From NCBI GenBank assembly GCA_002005505.1, contig MVGU01001624.1:1-60000 (forward strand): a stretch of 60,000 nucleotides of DNA, written 5' to 3'. This document shows positions 40,194 through 51,699 of the stretch, in pieces. A model generated the notes under the pieces. The model ran no database searches. It had not been told where the DNA came from and saw only the letters and a program-made list of their open reading frames with translations. Source of the stretch: Botryococcus braunii (Eukaryota > Chlorophyta > Trebouxiophyceae). Within the stretch, counting starts at the first letter, position 1, and each line of letters begins with the position of its first letter. A program made the position numbers and the translations under genes.

Positions 40194-40671
40194 CCTTCCA
40201 GCTGAGCCAAGGGCAGACAGGAGTGCATGGCATCATCGGATGCATCTGTACTGGGTTTTCCACGGACTCGCCTGACGGCAAGAAGAAGTAAAAAAGGAAC
40301 AACTGGATATTCACTCAGAAGGCCTACGGACAGAGTCTTCAATATCTTGGGAAGTTTTTTTTTTTTTTTCGTGAAGTGACCTGAGATTATCACCCGTCGT
40401 CGTTGTCGTGAGACCGTCAGTAGGTCCGGGTGGTCAAGCAATTGAATTGCTGAAGAATATTTTGCATATCTTGCATATTAAGGGTACATGCTAGACCTCG
40501 AAAGGGTGGAATACTTGAAAGTGCTGTGGTGCACGCCGGAAGGGTATACTTAAACCAGCTGTGTCAGGCTGAACGTTCGTTAACGCTGTGAGAGCAAGTG
40601 AAGTGAATGCCAGACCTCAAACTCGTTCCCAAATCAAGGTTTCTGAAAGTAATCCCAGCAGTACAGAGACT
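40194..40671 (+). other. Leader of copia H, no ORF1
   Basis: About 480 bp between primer-binding site and gag. A ~45-codon ATG-initiated frame begins near 40229 but shows none of the ORF1 core motifs and ends in a T run (40357-40369). I see no conserved gene here. Confidence 0.5.
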
Positions 40672-41730
40672 ATGGCAACACCAGCAGGAGGTAGCACGGC
40701 CTCCTCAGGAGCTGGACAGTCAGGACAGACCACTGGAGGCACTGCAGCCAGCTCGTATGCATACACGATGAACTCCTCCAATCCCAAGATGTCTACATAG
40801 CTGAAGGCTGATCGCACTAATTTCAGTGCCTGGCGTGAAGAGCTGGAGTCTTGCGCAATGCAAAAAGGAGCAATGGGAGCGTTGGAGACAGCTATGCCTA
40901 AGACCGCAGAGAACGCAGCAGTAAAACATTTCATTTTGCAGTCTGTCCCGTCCATGTGGCACGACGAAGTCAAACAGCGGGGGAGCGCTTTTGACTTCAT
41001 TCAGTGGATGGCAGACCGCTGCACTGGAGGGAAGGACAGGGAAATCAACGAGAAGTGGATCAAGGGGCTCAAACAAGGCATGGTAAAGGGAGAGACAGTG
41101 CAAGAATGGTGCCACCGAGTCATCAGTATTGCCGCCTCCCTGGAGGCCAATAACCATCAGCTGAGCGACCGCCAGATCTGCAGGTATATGTATAAGGGAC
41201 TACCTGCAGTCTTGCAGAACGACGCTTGGGCAATTACCTCCGCCAAGTCAGACCCCTGCAACATGCTGGAGACGATCCTCACTGCCATTGAGAACTTGGA
41301 GTACCAGGATATCCCGCTGGCAGAGTCAGTGCAAGTCACAGCATCAGCCGCAGCAGTTATGGCAGCAGCAGCAGCAGCCGTGCCAGCTCAGGGTGGAATC
41401 CCTGGGCCTCCCCAAGGCGCTGGAGCTGCACCGGGCGCTGGAGCAGCACCAGGAGTGGGAGCTGGAGCACCTGCTGATGGTCAGGCCCCCTATGGCCCTT
41501 CTGCTCACAACGCTGGAGGCAGGGGGCGAGGGTCTGGACGTGGCAGGAGGCCAAAGGAGGAACTGGCGTGTCGCTTCTGCAACGGGACGGGACATTTCTC
41601 GAGGGATTGCCTGGAACTGAAGAGGCTGCAAGCTCTACGTGGCACAATGCAAGCTGCATGTGCGGGCCCAGCTGCGTGGTGGGGCACTGGAGCTCCTCAG
41701 CAACAAGCCAGCTGGTGGGATGCTGGCTAG
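40672..41730 (+). pseudogene. Gag of copia H with one internal TAG and a terminal TAG
   Basis: Likely start ATG 40672 (METMATPAGG region). TAG at 40798-40800 interrupts it, then the frame is open: capsid with FSAWREELESCAMQ, MWHDEVKQRG and MVKGETVQEWCHRV; a Gly/Ala-rich hinge; zinc knuckle CRFCNGTGHFSRDC (~41566-41607); TAG at 41728-41730. The same frame continues into protease, so both TAGs interrupt one Gag-Pol. Confidence 0.82.
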
Positions 41731-42522
41731 TCCAGAGGAGGCCCTCCCGTGTCAACCTCACATCCTCCTGGATCTGTGTCCACTATCTTCCCCTTCTTCC
41801 CAGGCTGGCATCTCCCACCACCACCTCCTCCAGGTGCTGGTGAGCCTATGTTCGTTTCGTTGAATGTGCTTACCCCTACATCTCATGGGGCTTGCAGTAC
41901 CTCGTGGCTGATAGATAGTGGTGCATCGGTGCACCTTGTAAATGATCTGTCTTTACTACACAACCCAGTCATGCATGCTCAACCCCTCCCTCTTCATTTG
42001 GCCACTTCTGATGCCAAAGGAGGGATAGTTGCAACTGGGTGTCTGGTCAATGCCAGACAAGAGGTGTTTTGGCTGCATAATGTGCAGTGTGTGCCCACTG
42101 CACACACTAATCTGATTTCTGTCACAGGAGCCATTCAGGATGGAGCATCATTCCTCACTGACAGTGCAGGTGGGTACACGACCATGAAAGGCCCAGCAGG
42201 CTGGTCTGGTAAGATAGCCAGAGAGCGAGGGCTGTTTTTTTTAGAATGGGTGTGTCCCGTCAAGAGCCAGCATGATGCGCAGCCACAGTCCAGTCCTCAT
42301 GTGGCCTCGTATCATGCCAGGAAAGGGCACGTGTGTACAGATCGACTACTGTGGCATGCAAGGTTGGGGCATCCTGGGGTTAAGAGTATGACAAGGTTGG
42401 ACAACGAAGACCTGGTCACTGCGATCAATGTGTCCCTTGCTCCATGCTCAGAGTGTTCTCCCCAGTGTGAGTCATGTATACAAGGGAAACATTCTCGCCC
42501 CCCCCTTTCCAGCTTCCTCTAG
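41731..42522 (+). pseudogene. Protease and integrase zinc domain of copia H, ends in frameshift
   Basis: Same frame as gag. Protease WLIDSGASVHLV (~41905-41940); integrase HHCC with HARLGHPGVKSM (~42355) and CSECSPQCESC (~42448-42480). A C8 run at 42490-42505 holds one base too many relative to the related elements, so the frame ends at TAG 42520-42522. Confidence 0.83.
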
Positions 42523-45500
42523 GCCTGCAGAGAGTGTGTTAGATAGAGTGCATGTGGACACTGTGGGTCCCATTTCACCAGCTGCAATCACGGGAAAGCG
42601 GTTTTGGGTTACTGTTGTTGATGAAAAATCCCATCTGATAGCCTCATTGGCAGTGAAGTCGAAAGAAGCCATTCCCAAGGCCCTCATTGAGCTCTTGAAG
42701 TACTGGCAGACATTTCATGAGAAAGTGGTGAAGTGTGTGAGATCTGATAGAGGGACAGAGTTTCTGAATCAGCAGTTCAAAGAATTTTGTGCTCAGCAGG
42801 GCACTAAAATGGAGACCTCAGCTCCATCCACGCCTCAGCAAAATGGACTTGCTGAGCGCATGAATCGGACTCTGAAGGAGCGCACAAGGACCCTGTTGGT
42901 GCACGCTGCAGCAGACCCTTCCTTGTGGAAGGAGGCACTGGAGTCTGCCACCCTGCTGTACATCGTGGGCCCCACCACAGGCAGGCCTCTGACCCCTACT
43001 GAGATGTTCTATGGGGTAAAGCCTGATGTTGCTTCCTTGCGCACCTGGGGCTGTGTGGCACATGTTCACATTCCCCCAGGTCAGCGGTCTGTATTTGGAC
43101 CAAAGACCATTCCAGGCATGTTCACTGGGTATTGCCCACAGTCCAAGGCCTATAGAGTGTACGTAGGCAATGGTGTATGGAAAGAGAGCAGGGATGTTAC
43201 ATTCCTTGAGCATTTGAGAGGAGGGGAGAGAGTGGGTATGTCTAAGGTGCAACCTGGATCCTCTCAATGGCTCTCAGGAGCGTCCTTGCAGGGCAGGGGA
43301 GGCAATTCCAATGTCCCCAGCTCACCAACAGCCATTCCCGTGAATTTTTGGGAAGCAGAGGATGACCCAGTGGTGGAGTGCAAGCCCACTGGATCTCCTG
43401 CTACCACTGCCAGCTCTCCAGAGGATCACAGCAGGCTGAGGAGCTCAGTCGGACCTGTGGCTGGAGCCCCCAGCAGCCAGGATGGTTCCCCTGCCACTTC
43501 AGAGACCTCACAGCAGTCATGGTCAGTGCTGGGCCATCTTCAAAATTTAGCTCGGGGGGGTGCTGAAGCGCACTCGCAGCTGGACAAACTGCAGAAGATG
43601 CAGGAGGGGGTCAGGTTCCAGGGGAAGTCTCAACATAGACTTCCCACAGGAACCACCCTCACAAGGGATAAGCGTTATGAACAGCGCCATGCTAGGAGGG
43701 ACTCAGTAGGGGTCCCCATGCATGACCCTGGCTCAGGCCAGGTACTTGTGAGTGAGCCACCCTCGGTAGGTCTCCCTGATTTGCAGAGGCAGGTTGAGAC
43801 AGGGGAGGCTATGCTTGGAGAAGATGTTAGCGAGAAGAGTAGTGGGCTAGAAGTGCCAGCAGCAGGGGAAGCACGTAGCCAAGTTGAGCTGGGAACCAGT
43901 CATGCTTATGGGGTGCAGCCTGACACAGTAGGCGCAGCTCAGGAAAGTCAGAGTAGTGTACCTAGGTGTGAGTCCAGGAGAGAGAGAGAGCTGCTGCTTC
44001 CACCTGCATTGAGAAAGGTGAGAGATTGTAATGGTGGAGCGCATGAGTCTGGCAGTTCAAGAGAGAGAGTTGGGGAGGGCTCTGGCAGTTCTGGCTGTAC
44101 TGCAGGATCTCAACATAAGGTACAAAATGTACCTTATTCTGGGAACCAGGATCAGAGGAATATAAAAGACAACAGTCCCAGGAGTGCTGACAGTACTACA
44201 GAGTCTCAGCATAAGGTACAAAATGTACCTTATGTCAAGCTGGGAAAGGTTCACGTGCCATCTAACCTGAGGGAAGCCCAATGCTCCCCTCAGTGGGATT
44301 TTTGGCAACAAGCAATGAGGGAAGAGATGGATTCCCTTGATACCCATGAGGTTCTAGAGTATGTGGACAGACCACATGGACAAAAAGTTATTCCTGTCCA
44401 TTGGATATTCTCCACTAAAATTGATGCACATGGGAATGTTACTCGCTTTAAAGCGAGGTTAGTTGCCCAAGGGTGTAGACAGATCCCTGGGATAGATGTT
44501 GGGGAGGTATTTGCACCCACCAGCAGCTATGGGGCAAGGAGGGCTGTGCTGGCAGTGGCTGCCACACAGAATCTTGAGATCCACCAAGTGGATATCAAGA
44601 CGGCTTTTCTCAATGGAGAGTTGGAGGAAGAGGTCTATGTGACCCAACCACCAGGATTTGAGAATTGCAACACGAGGGTTGTGTGCAAGCTCAGGAAGGC
44701 ACTATACGGTCTAAAACAAGCCCCACGGGCTTGGCACAAGACCTTGACCGACAAGTTGAGCGTGATGGGGTATAGTGTGTGCAAGAGTGATGCGGGTGTA
44801 TACATCAGGAGGGCCCCTGATGGCAACCTGTCCTTTATTCTTGTTTATGTTGATGATCTTCTCATAGTTGCCAGATTGGTTGCAGAGATTGAGTGGGGGA
44901 AAGAGTTGTTGAAGAAGGACTTCACCATCCATGATTTGGGAGAGGTGAATGATTTCCTGGGGTGTCAGGTCCTACGCAATAGAGTTCAGAGCACTATTTC
45001 CATGAGTTGCACTCCCAAGATTGATGCTCTTGTGGAAAAGTTTGGGGTTGCTGATGATGGGCGTGTGGTTGATACCCCCATGTCCAAGGACTTCGTGGCT
45101 ATCAGCAGACCCGAGTCCTCAGATGGTTTGTCACATGGGGCAGGTACCCCACTGCCACCTGGTCATCGGTACTGTGAGTTGATTGGATCGTTGCTATATA
45201 TTGCCAATACGACCCGGCCTGACATTTCTCAGGCGGTTGGAGTGTTGTCAAGGTATAGAATGACACCCACTACCTCACACTGGAATGAGGCCATTCGAGT
45301 GCTGAAGTACTTGAGAGATACGAGAGAATTAGCTCTTACTCTGGGTGGAAAGGGGCCTGAGCTAGAAGGCTATGTTGATGCCGACTATGCTGGGGACATG
45401 GACCACAGGTATTCCACCACTGGCTATGTTCTATCAGTCTATGGTAGTGCCGTGGTTTGGGGAAGCAAGAAGCAGAGCTCAGTTGCTACCTCAACTGTGC

Positions 45501-45829
45501 AAGCCGAGTTTATGGCAGCCGGCCATATTGTGAAGGAAGCCAACTGGCTTAGGGGCTTCTTGGAAGAGATTGGAGCTGCACCTTGGAGAGTCAAAATTTT
45601 CTGTGACAACCAAGGATGCATTTCCAATTTACGGAACCCCCTTTATTCCAAATTCACAAAGCATGTTGCAGTAAGCTTCCACTATGCTAGGGAAGCTATG
45701 GCACTTGGGCAGGTAGATATCCTCTATGTAGAATCTGCTCGAAATGTGGCTGACATTATGACCAAGCCACTTGCTAAGCCCGTGTTTGTTGGTCATCGTG
45801 ATTCACTAGGTTTGAGAAGATACACATAA
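42506..45829 (+). CDS. Integrase core, linker, RT and RNase H of copia H
   Basis: Open frame after the frameshift. Integrase core VDTVGP (~42555), SDRGTEF (~42744), NGLAERMNR (~42844); linker of ~330 residues with a twice-repeated QHKVQNVPY peptide (~44110 and ~44210); RT AFLNGELEEEVYV (~44600) and YVDDLLIVA (~44845); RNase H GYVDADYAGD (~45367) and STVQAEF (~45492); C-terminus NVADIMTKPL. Ends TAA at 45827-45829. Confidence 0.88.
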   Translation, partial: FPASSRPAESVLDRVHVDTVGPISPAAITGKRFWVTVVDEKSHLIASLAVKSKEAIPKALIELLKYWQTFHEKVVKCVRSDRGTEFLNQQFKEFCAQQGTKMETSAPSTPQQNGLAERMNRTLKERTRTLLVHAAADPSLWKEALESATLLYIVGPTTGRPLTPTEMFYGVKPDVASLRTWGCVAHVHIPPGQRSVFGPKTIPGMFTGYCPQSKAYRVYVGNGVWKESRDVTFLEHLRGGERVGMSKVQPGSSQWLSGASLQGRGGNSNVPSSPTAIPVNFWEAEDDPVVECKPTGSPATTASSPEDHSRLRSSVGPVAGAPSSQDGSPATSETSQQSWSVLGHLQNLARGGAEAHSQLDKLQKMQEGVRFQGKSQHRLPTGTTLTRDKRYEQRHARRDSVGVPMHDPGSGQVLVSEPPSVGLPDLQRQVETGEAMLGEDVSEKSSGLEVPAAGEARSQVELGTSHAYGVQPDTVGAAQESQSSVPRCESRRERELLLPPALRKVRDCNGGAHESGSSRERVGEGSGSSGCTAGSQHKVQNVPYSGNQDQRNIKDNSPRSADSTTESQHKVQNVPYVKLGKVHVPSNLREAQCSPQWDFWQQAMREEMDSLDTHEVLEYVDRPHGQKVIPVHWIFSTKIDAHGNVTRFKARLVAQGCRQIPGIDVGEVFAPTSSYGARRAVLAVAATQNLEIHQVDIKTAFLNGELEEEVYVTQPPGFENCNTRVVCKLRKALYGLKQAPRAWHKTLTDKLSVMGYSVCKSDAGVYIRRAPDGNLSFILVYVDDLLIVARLVAEIEWGKELLKKDFTIHDLGEVNDFLGCQVLRNRVQSTISMSCTPKIDALVEKFGVADDGRVVDTPMSKDFVAISRPESSDGLSHGAGTPLPPGHRYCELIGSLLYIANTTRPDISQAVGVLSRYRMTPTTSHWNEAIRVLKYLRDTRELALTLGGKGPELEGYVDADYAGDMDHRYSTTGYVLSVYGSAVVWGSKKQSSVATSTVQAEFMAAGHIVKEANWLRGFLEEIGAAPWRVKIFCDNQGCISNLRNPLYSKFTKHVAVSFHYAREAMALGQVDILYVESARNVADIMTKPLAKPVFVGHRDSLGLRRYT

Positions 45830-45840
45830 AGCATGCAGGC

Positions 45841-46548
45841 AAGGGGAAGTGTTGAGTTGTGAACTTACATTATAGAATGCCTTGTGCTTTAGGTGATCTT
45901 CAAATGTACATTATTAGGATACGGGTCCACTATCCACATAAGGTACCTCAAGACACGTTCGGATGAGGTCTATTTCGAACATAAGGTACAATCTGATTTA
46001 GATTACGCGTTAGCGTGAAAGGACTATTAAAGCTGCGATCACCGCTTAGTCGAGCAACTGGTTTGGAAAGATACTGGGCACATAAGGATGCCAGTCTTGT
46101 TCATGCAGTTGCATGTGTCTAAAGAGCAGACAGTCGTCGAGGACTGTAGCTGGAGAGGCACGAACTTACGACCTGTCTGCTTGCTTACAGGTGCGGTGAC
46201 GCAGGGTATGTATTGGTAATGTGTTCATGTTTGATTGCTTGTTTGTAAGTGAACCATCTTAGTGTACAATCAAGTCTCCCAAACAGCTAAGGGACGGAGT
46301 CTTGATTGAGTATAGGAAGGTACTTGCTTTCAGCCGTCAGGAGCGTATCCGTGTGTAGATGCTCATTGACAGATCAACATGTAACGAAACTGGTTTGGAA
46401 AGATACTGGGCACATAAGGATGCCAGTCTTGTTCATGCAGTTGCATGTGTCTAAAAGAGCAGACAGTCGTCAAGGACTGTAGCTGGAGAGGCACGAACTT
46501 ACGACCTGTCTGCTTGCTTACAGGATACGCCACTGCCCATAACCTTTT

Positions 46549-46551
<3 letters not shown>
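45841..46551 (+). repeat. Polypurine tract and 3' LTR of copia H
   Basis: AAGGGGAAG at 45841-45849, LTR 45850-46551 (702 bp), ending GCCCATAACCTTTTACA. The LTR tail carries GCCCATAACC, the sense sequence of initiator tRNA nucleotides 30-39. Confidence 0.92.
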
Positions 46552-46583
<32 letters not shown>

Positions 46584-46832
46584 TGGGTAGGCTTCGCCAA
46601 GGGGTACGTTCCTTGGCCGGCCGAAGTGTGTATCACCACTGCTCCGAGGTTCGAGGATACCTCTCGAACCTCCCACGGTTGGTCCTTCCCAGCCGGGGTC
46701 CCAGACGCTGGCCCTCGGTCGTTCCCATCGACCGTCCGCTGGTGACTAGGACCGCGGACCGGCGCTGTACACCGATCGGTCCAAGACCTTGGCGCTACAC
46801 CAGAAGGGTGGTGCACCTCGTACGTACGTGAC
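46552..46832. repeat. (AT)n tract plus a GC-rich block of unknown origin
   Basis: AT repeats 46552-46580, then ~250 bp of GC-rich DNA that interrupts the Gag reading frame of relic G. On the minus strand it holds GGTTCGAGAGG (near 46650), loosely like a pol III B box, and runs into the AT tract like a tail. It could be a tRNA-derived SINE, but the A box is not convincing. Also palindromic: GAGGTTCGAGG/CCTCTCGAACCTC. Confidence 0.4.
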
Positions 46833-47377
46833 CCTTGAGCTTCCTCTAGGATATGAGCTGCCCCAAGATTGGTGTGGATGTTTGTTAATGTCCTCCTCTT
46901 GGGGGGACCTCCCTTCGCATCCCCATGGGCACTCTTGAAGCCACCTTCATACTTGACTACAAAAGAGCACAAGTCATCCAGGTCTGTGAAGGGTTTCCCT
47001 ATCCCCGGATTGATGGTACTTGCCAGTCTAAGCGGCACATTGAGCCCCTTCATGAATAAGTGCAACTTATCTTGCTCTACTATCTCATACTCCACCTCAA
47101 TATCCGAAAGCAAAGCAACAAATCGTTCAATATACCGTTCCACACTTTCATTCCCTTACTATACTTTATCCAACTTTTGTCTTGCAAGTGCTACAGTGTC
47201 TGTGGCATCATAACGTTTGGACATGAAACCTTTAAAGTCTTCCCATTCTATGGAATCTTCCTCTCCTCCTTCCTTTTCCCACTTACGTACAAAAGCATCC
47301 CACACCGTAAGGGGCCTTTCATCCAAGTGTTGCACTGCCAAAGCAACCTTGCTTGTGTCGTTCAGCTTGCCCCTCAT
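46833..47377 (-). pseudogene. Gypsy relic G: Gag capsid, D-like
   Basis: Minus strand matches D Gag: KLNDTSKVALAVQ...ERPLTVWDAFVRKWEKEG, KRYDATDTVALARQKLDKV, then a stop, ERYIERFVALLSDIEVEYEI, GKPFTDLDDLCSFVVKYE. One stop lies near 47158. Homology ends at the C-rich tract at 47378. Together with 38560-39375 it forms one element split by H. Confidence 0.85.
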
Positions 47378-48194
47378 TTACCGTTCTTTCCCCCCCCCCC
47401 ACCCCCTCTGTCCCCGGTGCAATTCTTCGTCCTCTTTGTTTGTCGCCCCGGCCGTGTCCCTGTGTATAGATGTTTGGTCCTCGCACGCGTGCTCGGCGCT
47501 CTTGGGTTGCGATTCTACGCGTCCGCCTCCGCCGCCGCGACCCCCCCCCCCCCCGGGGCCCCCAAGTGTCATGGTTGCCCCGTGACCTGGGGTCGTCATT
47601 TTCGGCGCGTGATTGCTGTCTATAACCGCCCCCCCCCCCCCCGCTTGCTTTTCCTCCCCCCGTTTCACATGGTTCTCTGGACGGTACTGTGTCGTTCGTT
47701 GGTTTCTTCTAACGGTTTCTTCATACCCCGGCAAGGATTATGCGGCTTTCGGTCGGCAGCTGACTGGGCGAGAAGTTTTGGGGTTCTGTTACTTTTCGTC
47801 TCATTTTCTCCGCACATCTAGATACAGGGCCCTGGCCAGGGCAGTAGTTTTCTGTTTTGGAATTCGTTTTCTTCCTTGTTTCATTGGATTGTTTGTGTGT
47901 GGGGGTATGTGTATGTGTTGTGTTGTTGTGTGCCTTATATTTCTGTGTGGGTGCGGCTGTGTGGCTGTGTGAGTGTGTGTGTGTGTTTCGTCGGGTTCAG
48001 TGCAGGTTTGCGTGCTTTGTTTTGTTTACTTCTTGACAGTTGTGATATCTTGTTGTTTCACCCCATTTTTGGTGTGTGTCTGTGTGTTAGTATGTTTCTC
48101 ACTCGGTGTTATACATTCCTTGTAAGGGAAATATTTATTTCCCCCCCCCTTGTCCCATCCTCTCTCTTCCCCCTCCTCTTTCTCTCTCTCTCTC
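47378..48194. other. C-rich and GT-rich low-complexity DNA
   Basis: Contains C runs of 11-14 (47389, 47547, 47630, 48140), GT-rich stretches and a (TC)n tract at its right end (~48175-48194). Long frames here arise from the low complexity; no domain is visible. I see no gene. Confidence 0.6.
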
Positions 48195-48890
48195 TAATAT
48201 ATTCAGAGCTTGGAGTATCCTGCGTGGTGGCGGCACGGAGGGTGTCAGACGATGTCCTATCTACTTGTTCGTTGTGAAGTAGACGAGTGACATATGCATA
48301 CAGTGACTGGTTAGCAACAACCTGGAAGACACCCGGAGTGCCACTATTGTTCCAACCAAGTATTACAAAGCTCTCTTCTCTCCTAACGAGACGGTGCTGC
48401 TTGAATGACCTTATCCTACTCTCACTTGGATAAGTCTCAAGACATTGCCCGATGAGCATCCTTCAACACTAAATGCCTAGCATGTCATACTACAGTGTCT
48501 CTAGCTGATTTAATGAACAATCTAATACTAGACAGGATACCTGCGTGGTGGCGGCACGGAGGGTGTCAGACGATGTCCTCTCCACTTGTTCGTTGTGAAG
48601 TAGACAAGTGACATATGCATACAGTGACTGGTTAGCAACAACTTGGAAGACACCCGGAGTGCCAATATTGTTCCAACCAAGTGCCTTGCTCCTCCGTGCA
48701 CACACCACAAAACCTTCTTTCAACAAACGTGTCTGTAACGTGCGTTATGACTGTCAATGTTCAAATCATGTATTGCCGGGAAGAACCTACAGTTCTGCCC
48801 ACACCTTAATAACTGATATGGTTCTGTCCTTGAAATTGTCCACCAGTACTCCACTGAGGGAAAGGCATAAATATTACATAACATAACACA
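48195..48890 (-). mobile_element. Solo copia LTR J in a (TC)n tract
   Basis: About 696 bp, same architecture and partial sequence match to the LTR of I (GGGAAAGGCATAAAT near its right end). TSD probably CTCTC, but it lies in a TC repeat. Minus-strand module copy 1 is ~48685-48541 ending CGCAG|GTATCC, and copy 2 is ~48361-48220 ending CTGACA...CGCAG|GA. Predicted intron 48540-48220 (321 nt). The helix GCAC-TCC-GGGTGTC with GACACCC-TCC-GTGC is perfect. No internal region, so LTR-LTR recombination is likely. Confidence 0.8.
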
Positions 48891-49016
48891 CTCTCTCTCT
48901 CTCTCTCTCTCTCTCTCCCCCCCCCCCTCAGAGTCTCTCTCCCCCTTTGTCCGTCCCCCTCTATCCCTCTCTCTCCCTTTGTTCCACCCCCTCGCACTCT
49001 CTTTCTCTCTCTTTCT

Positions 49017-49049
<33 letters not shown>

Positions 49050-49059
49050 CCTCTCTCTC

Positions 49060-49113
<54 letters not shown>

Positions 49114-49140
49114 CCCCCTCCCTCCCTCCCCCCTCTTTCT
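48891..49140. repeat. (CT)n compound microsatellite
   Basis: Long CT runs mixed with C runs. Reading frames across it (Leu/Ser or Arg/Glu repeats) are artefacts. Confidence 0.95.
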
Positions 49141-51407
49141 CTCCTCTCCCTCTCTCCCCCCACGGGCACTCAAGCACTCAAATATCACGGACACAGAGTC
49201 ACACACACAAACGCAAACGCAAACACAAACACACAAATACTGGAAGCATATAATAAGCCTGAGGGATCTGCTTGTGTGTGAGAGTTGCCCCAGTAACCCT
49301 TCCCCCAAATGTAGGGGAAACTTAAAGAAAATAGAAGCCACAGTCCCCCCCATCCCCCCAAACAAAACACAAACACGAACACGAACACGAACACACACAC
49401 ACACACGCACGTAGGAACAAACATGTAAGGTACAAAGGTGGCCCCCTTTCACCCCCTGCACTGCAATGTCAGCAAGAAAGCAATATCACATTGACGTTAA
49501 ACACTAAATTGATACTTACTTCGAAGCCTGGAACCGTGCTGCACCATTCAAGGTACAGGTAGGGCAAGGCAAGTTTGCAGCCTCAAAGAAGAAACAATCA
49601 CTTGTGTGCTGTTGCAGAGCCAACCCCCACGCTTGTACGCATGCGCACGTGCACACACACACACCCCTAACCACCCACACGTGCCCAGGCATGCACACAC
49701 AGTACAAAAGTGCCCACACTGTCCCCGCTGCATAAAGAAGACCTTCCATCCTCCATGTGCAGCGTACGGTGTGTCAGAGACAGAAGGGGGGGGGGGGGCA
49801 TGTGCTCAATACTTCCATTGAGGGGAGTGTACCTGCAAAGATCAATGATACAATGCAACCGGCGAGTATATGCAACGAAACAATTACAATGTACAAGGTA
49901 AGGTAAAGAGCCTTGTGTGCGCGCAAAGTGTGTGGGTGTGTGTGTGTGTGTGTCACTCCCCCCCCCCCCCCCCCACACACAGACACACACGCACAAAGCC
50001 ATGCCTACAACGAGATAGAGACAGCAAAGCAGGCAGCCGTGCACCTGATAAGCATGAAGCTAACGCCAACCAGGGCATCTCCCCCGTCCCATTGAAGTGA
50101 GATCAGGTTCACATGCATCCGGCATGCAGCTCGAGTCCCTCAAGTCAAGTTGCTCCAAATGGCGTATTAGACGTGAGGAGAAGTGGCGAATCAAAACATA
50201 TAACTCCCGCATCAAACGCCGTGAAGCAGACAATACATGTCATGCTGAACACCCTGCAGCCCACCTTGCTGTTATTTGCTGACACAGTGCTATGCAACTA
50301 GGTCTAACAGTAACCCTCAAAAGTGTACTGCTGCTGCATTGATCAGCATGAAAGAATACAGTCCATCACTGAGGCCAGCAAGCTTGCTGACCTCTAAGAC
50401 ATGCTCTTAAGACATGCCCACTGCATGCATGTGTACCCCCCTTCCCATTCCTCTTCTGCTGTGCGCGTGTGTGTGGAGAGGGGGCTTTCAGATGCGAATT
50501 CAGCCCTGAAACTAACACATGAAGCCCTGAAACAAACACATGGAGAATGGCAAAACAAATACATGCACAGTACCTCGGGATCTGAGGATTTACATGTTGC
50601 AGACAAAGGACCTAGGGAAGTAGTCACGTGCATCAGATGCGCTAGAGCAAACGATACATGCCATGCTGAGCACCCCACTTCATATTTATGTACTTACACA
50701 ATTCTATCCCAACTAGGTCTGTCCGTCACTTCTGAGCGTTATTGAGTGCAGCAGATGATCAGCATGAAAGTAAATAGTACCAAGTGAGTCTTGCAAGACA
50801 CGGCCACTGCATGCGTGTGACCCCCCTTCCTGCTCAAGTCTGTGTGTGTGCTGGGGAAAGGGGGGGGGGGGGGAAGATGCCAAGTTCAGCCTTGCTCGGG
50901 GTTATGGTCCCTGCAAGATGCCATGATCACGGTGGATCACTCTAGCATCAAGTGAACAAGTGCAACATTACCCAAACAAGATCCCATCACCAAGTATGAG
51001 CTCCCATGGCCCAAAAAAAAAATTAACAATTATGCAACTGCAATTGGTTTGTAGTGGGAAAATAATTGTAGAATAGGAGAAAGTGATTGGGGTACCTGAA
51101 GTGCAGCCTAAAAACTTGTATGATTCATTGCAATACTTCTGATTCGATTCAGTGTAACACCCATGAATCCTGCAGCGCCACAACCAGCCTTTTGAATGTT
51201 CTGTGGCTTAACCGAGAACTTGTTAAAATTGTGTGGCCATGCATTTATGGGTCTGAAGGGTGTGGAGAAGTCAGCAGCCCTCAGAGGCAATTGCAAAGAA
51301 GTGTGCCTAAAGCACAGAACCACACGATATAAGAAGATAATGCAAGTAGTGTTGCGCACACCCTTCAGAAATGAAAAATAACGTCCCATTACAATAAGTT
51401 GTTTGTC
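49141..51407. other. Intergenic DNA with microsatellites and a diverged tandem duplication
   Basis: Short AC runs (49383-49408, 49970-49990), TG run (49935-49953), G runs (49787-49798, 50860-50873). About 50200-50510 and 50625-50895 are diverged copies of one segment: shared blocks include ATACATG(T/C)CATGCTGA, CTAGGTCT, GATCAGCATGAAAG, GGCCACTGCATGC-like and TTCAGCC. No protein domain is recognised. Confidence 0.55.
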
Positions 51408-51443
51408 CACGCGCGCGCGCACACACACACACGCACACACACA

Positions 51444-51492
<49 letters not shown>

Positions 51493-51600
51493 GCACAGAC
51501 GGGCGCAAGCACACACGCTTTCCTCTGAGTGGATAGAACCTGCCACAATGCACGCGTGCGCGCACGCACACACGCACACTCTCTGATACACACACACACA

Positions 51601-51655
<55 letters not shown>

Positions 51656-51660
51656 GCAGG

Positions 51661-51699
<39 letters not shown>

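Noticed and set aside
47060..47972. Long plus-strand ORFs across 47.06-48.28 kb
   Set aside because: The first part is the antisense of gypsy relic Gag and the rest is C- and GT-rich low complexity.
48947..49461. Arg/Glu, Leu/Ser, Cys/Val and Thr/His repeat proteins at 48.9-49.5, 51.1-52.0, 55.0-55.7 and 58.8-59.1 kb
   Set aside because: Translations of CT, CA and GA microsatellites in several frames; no domains.
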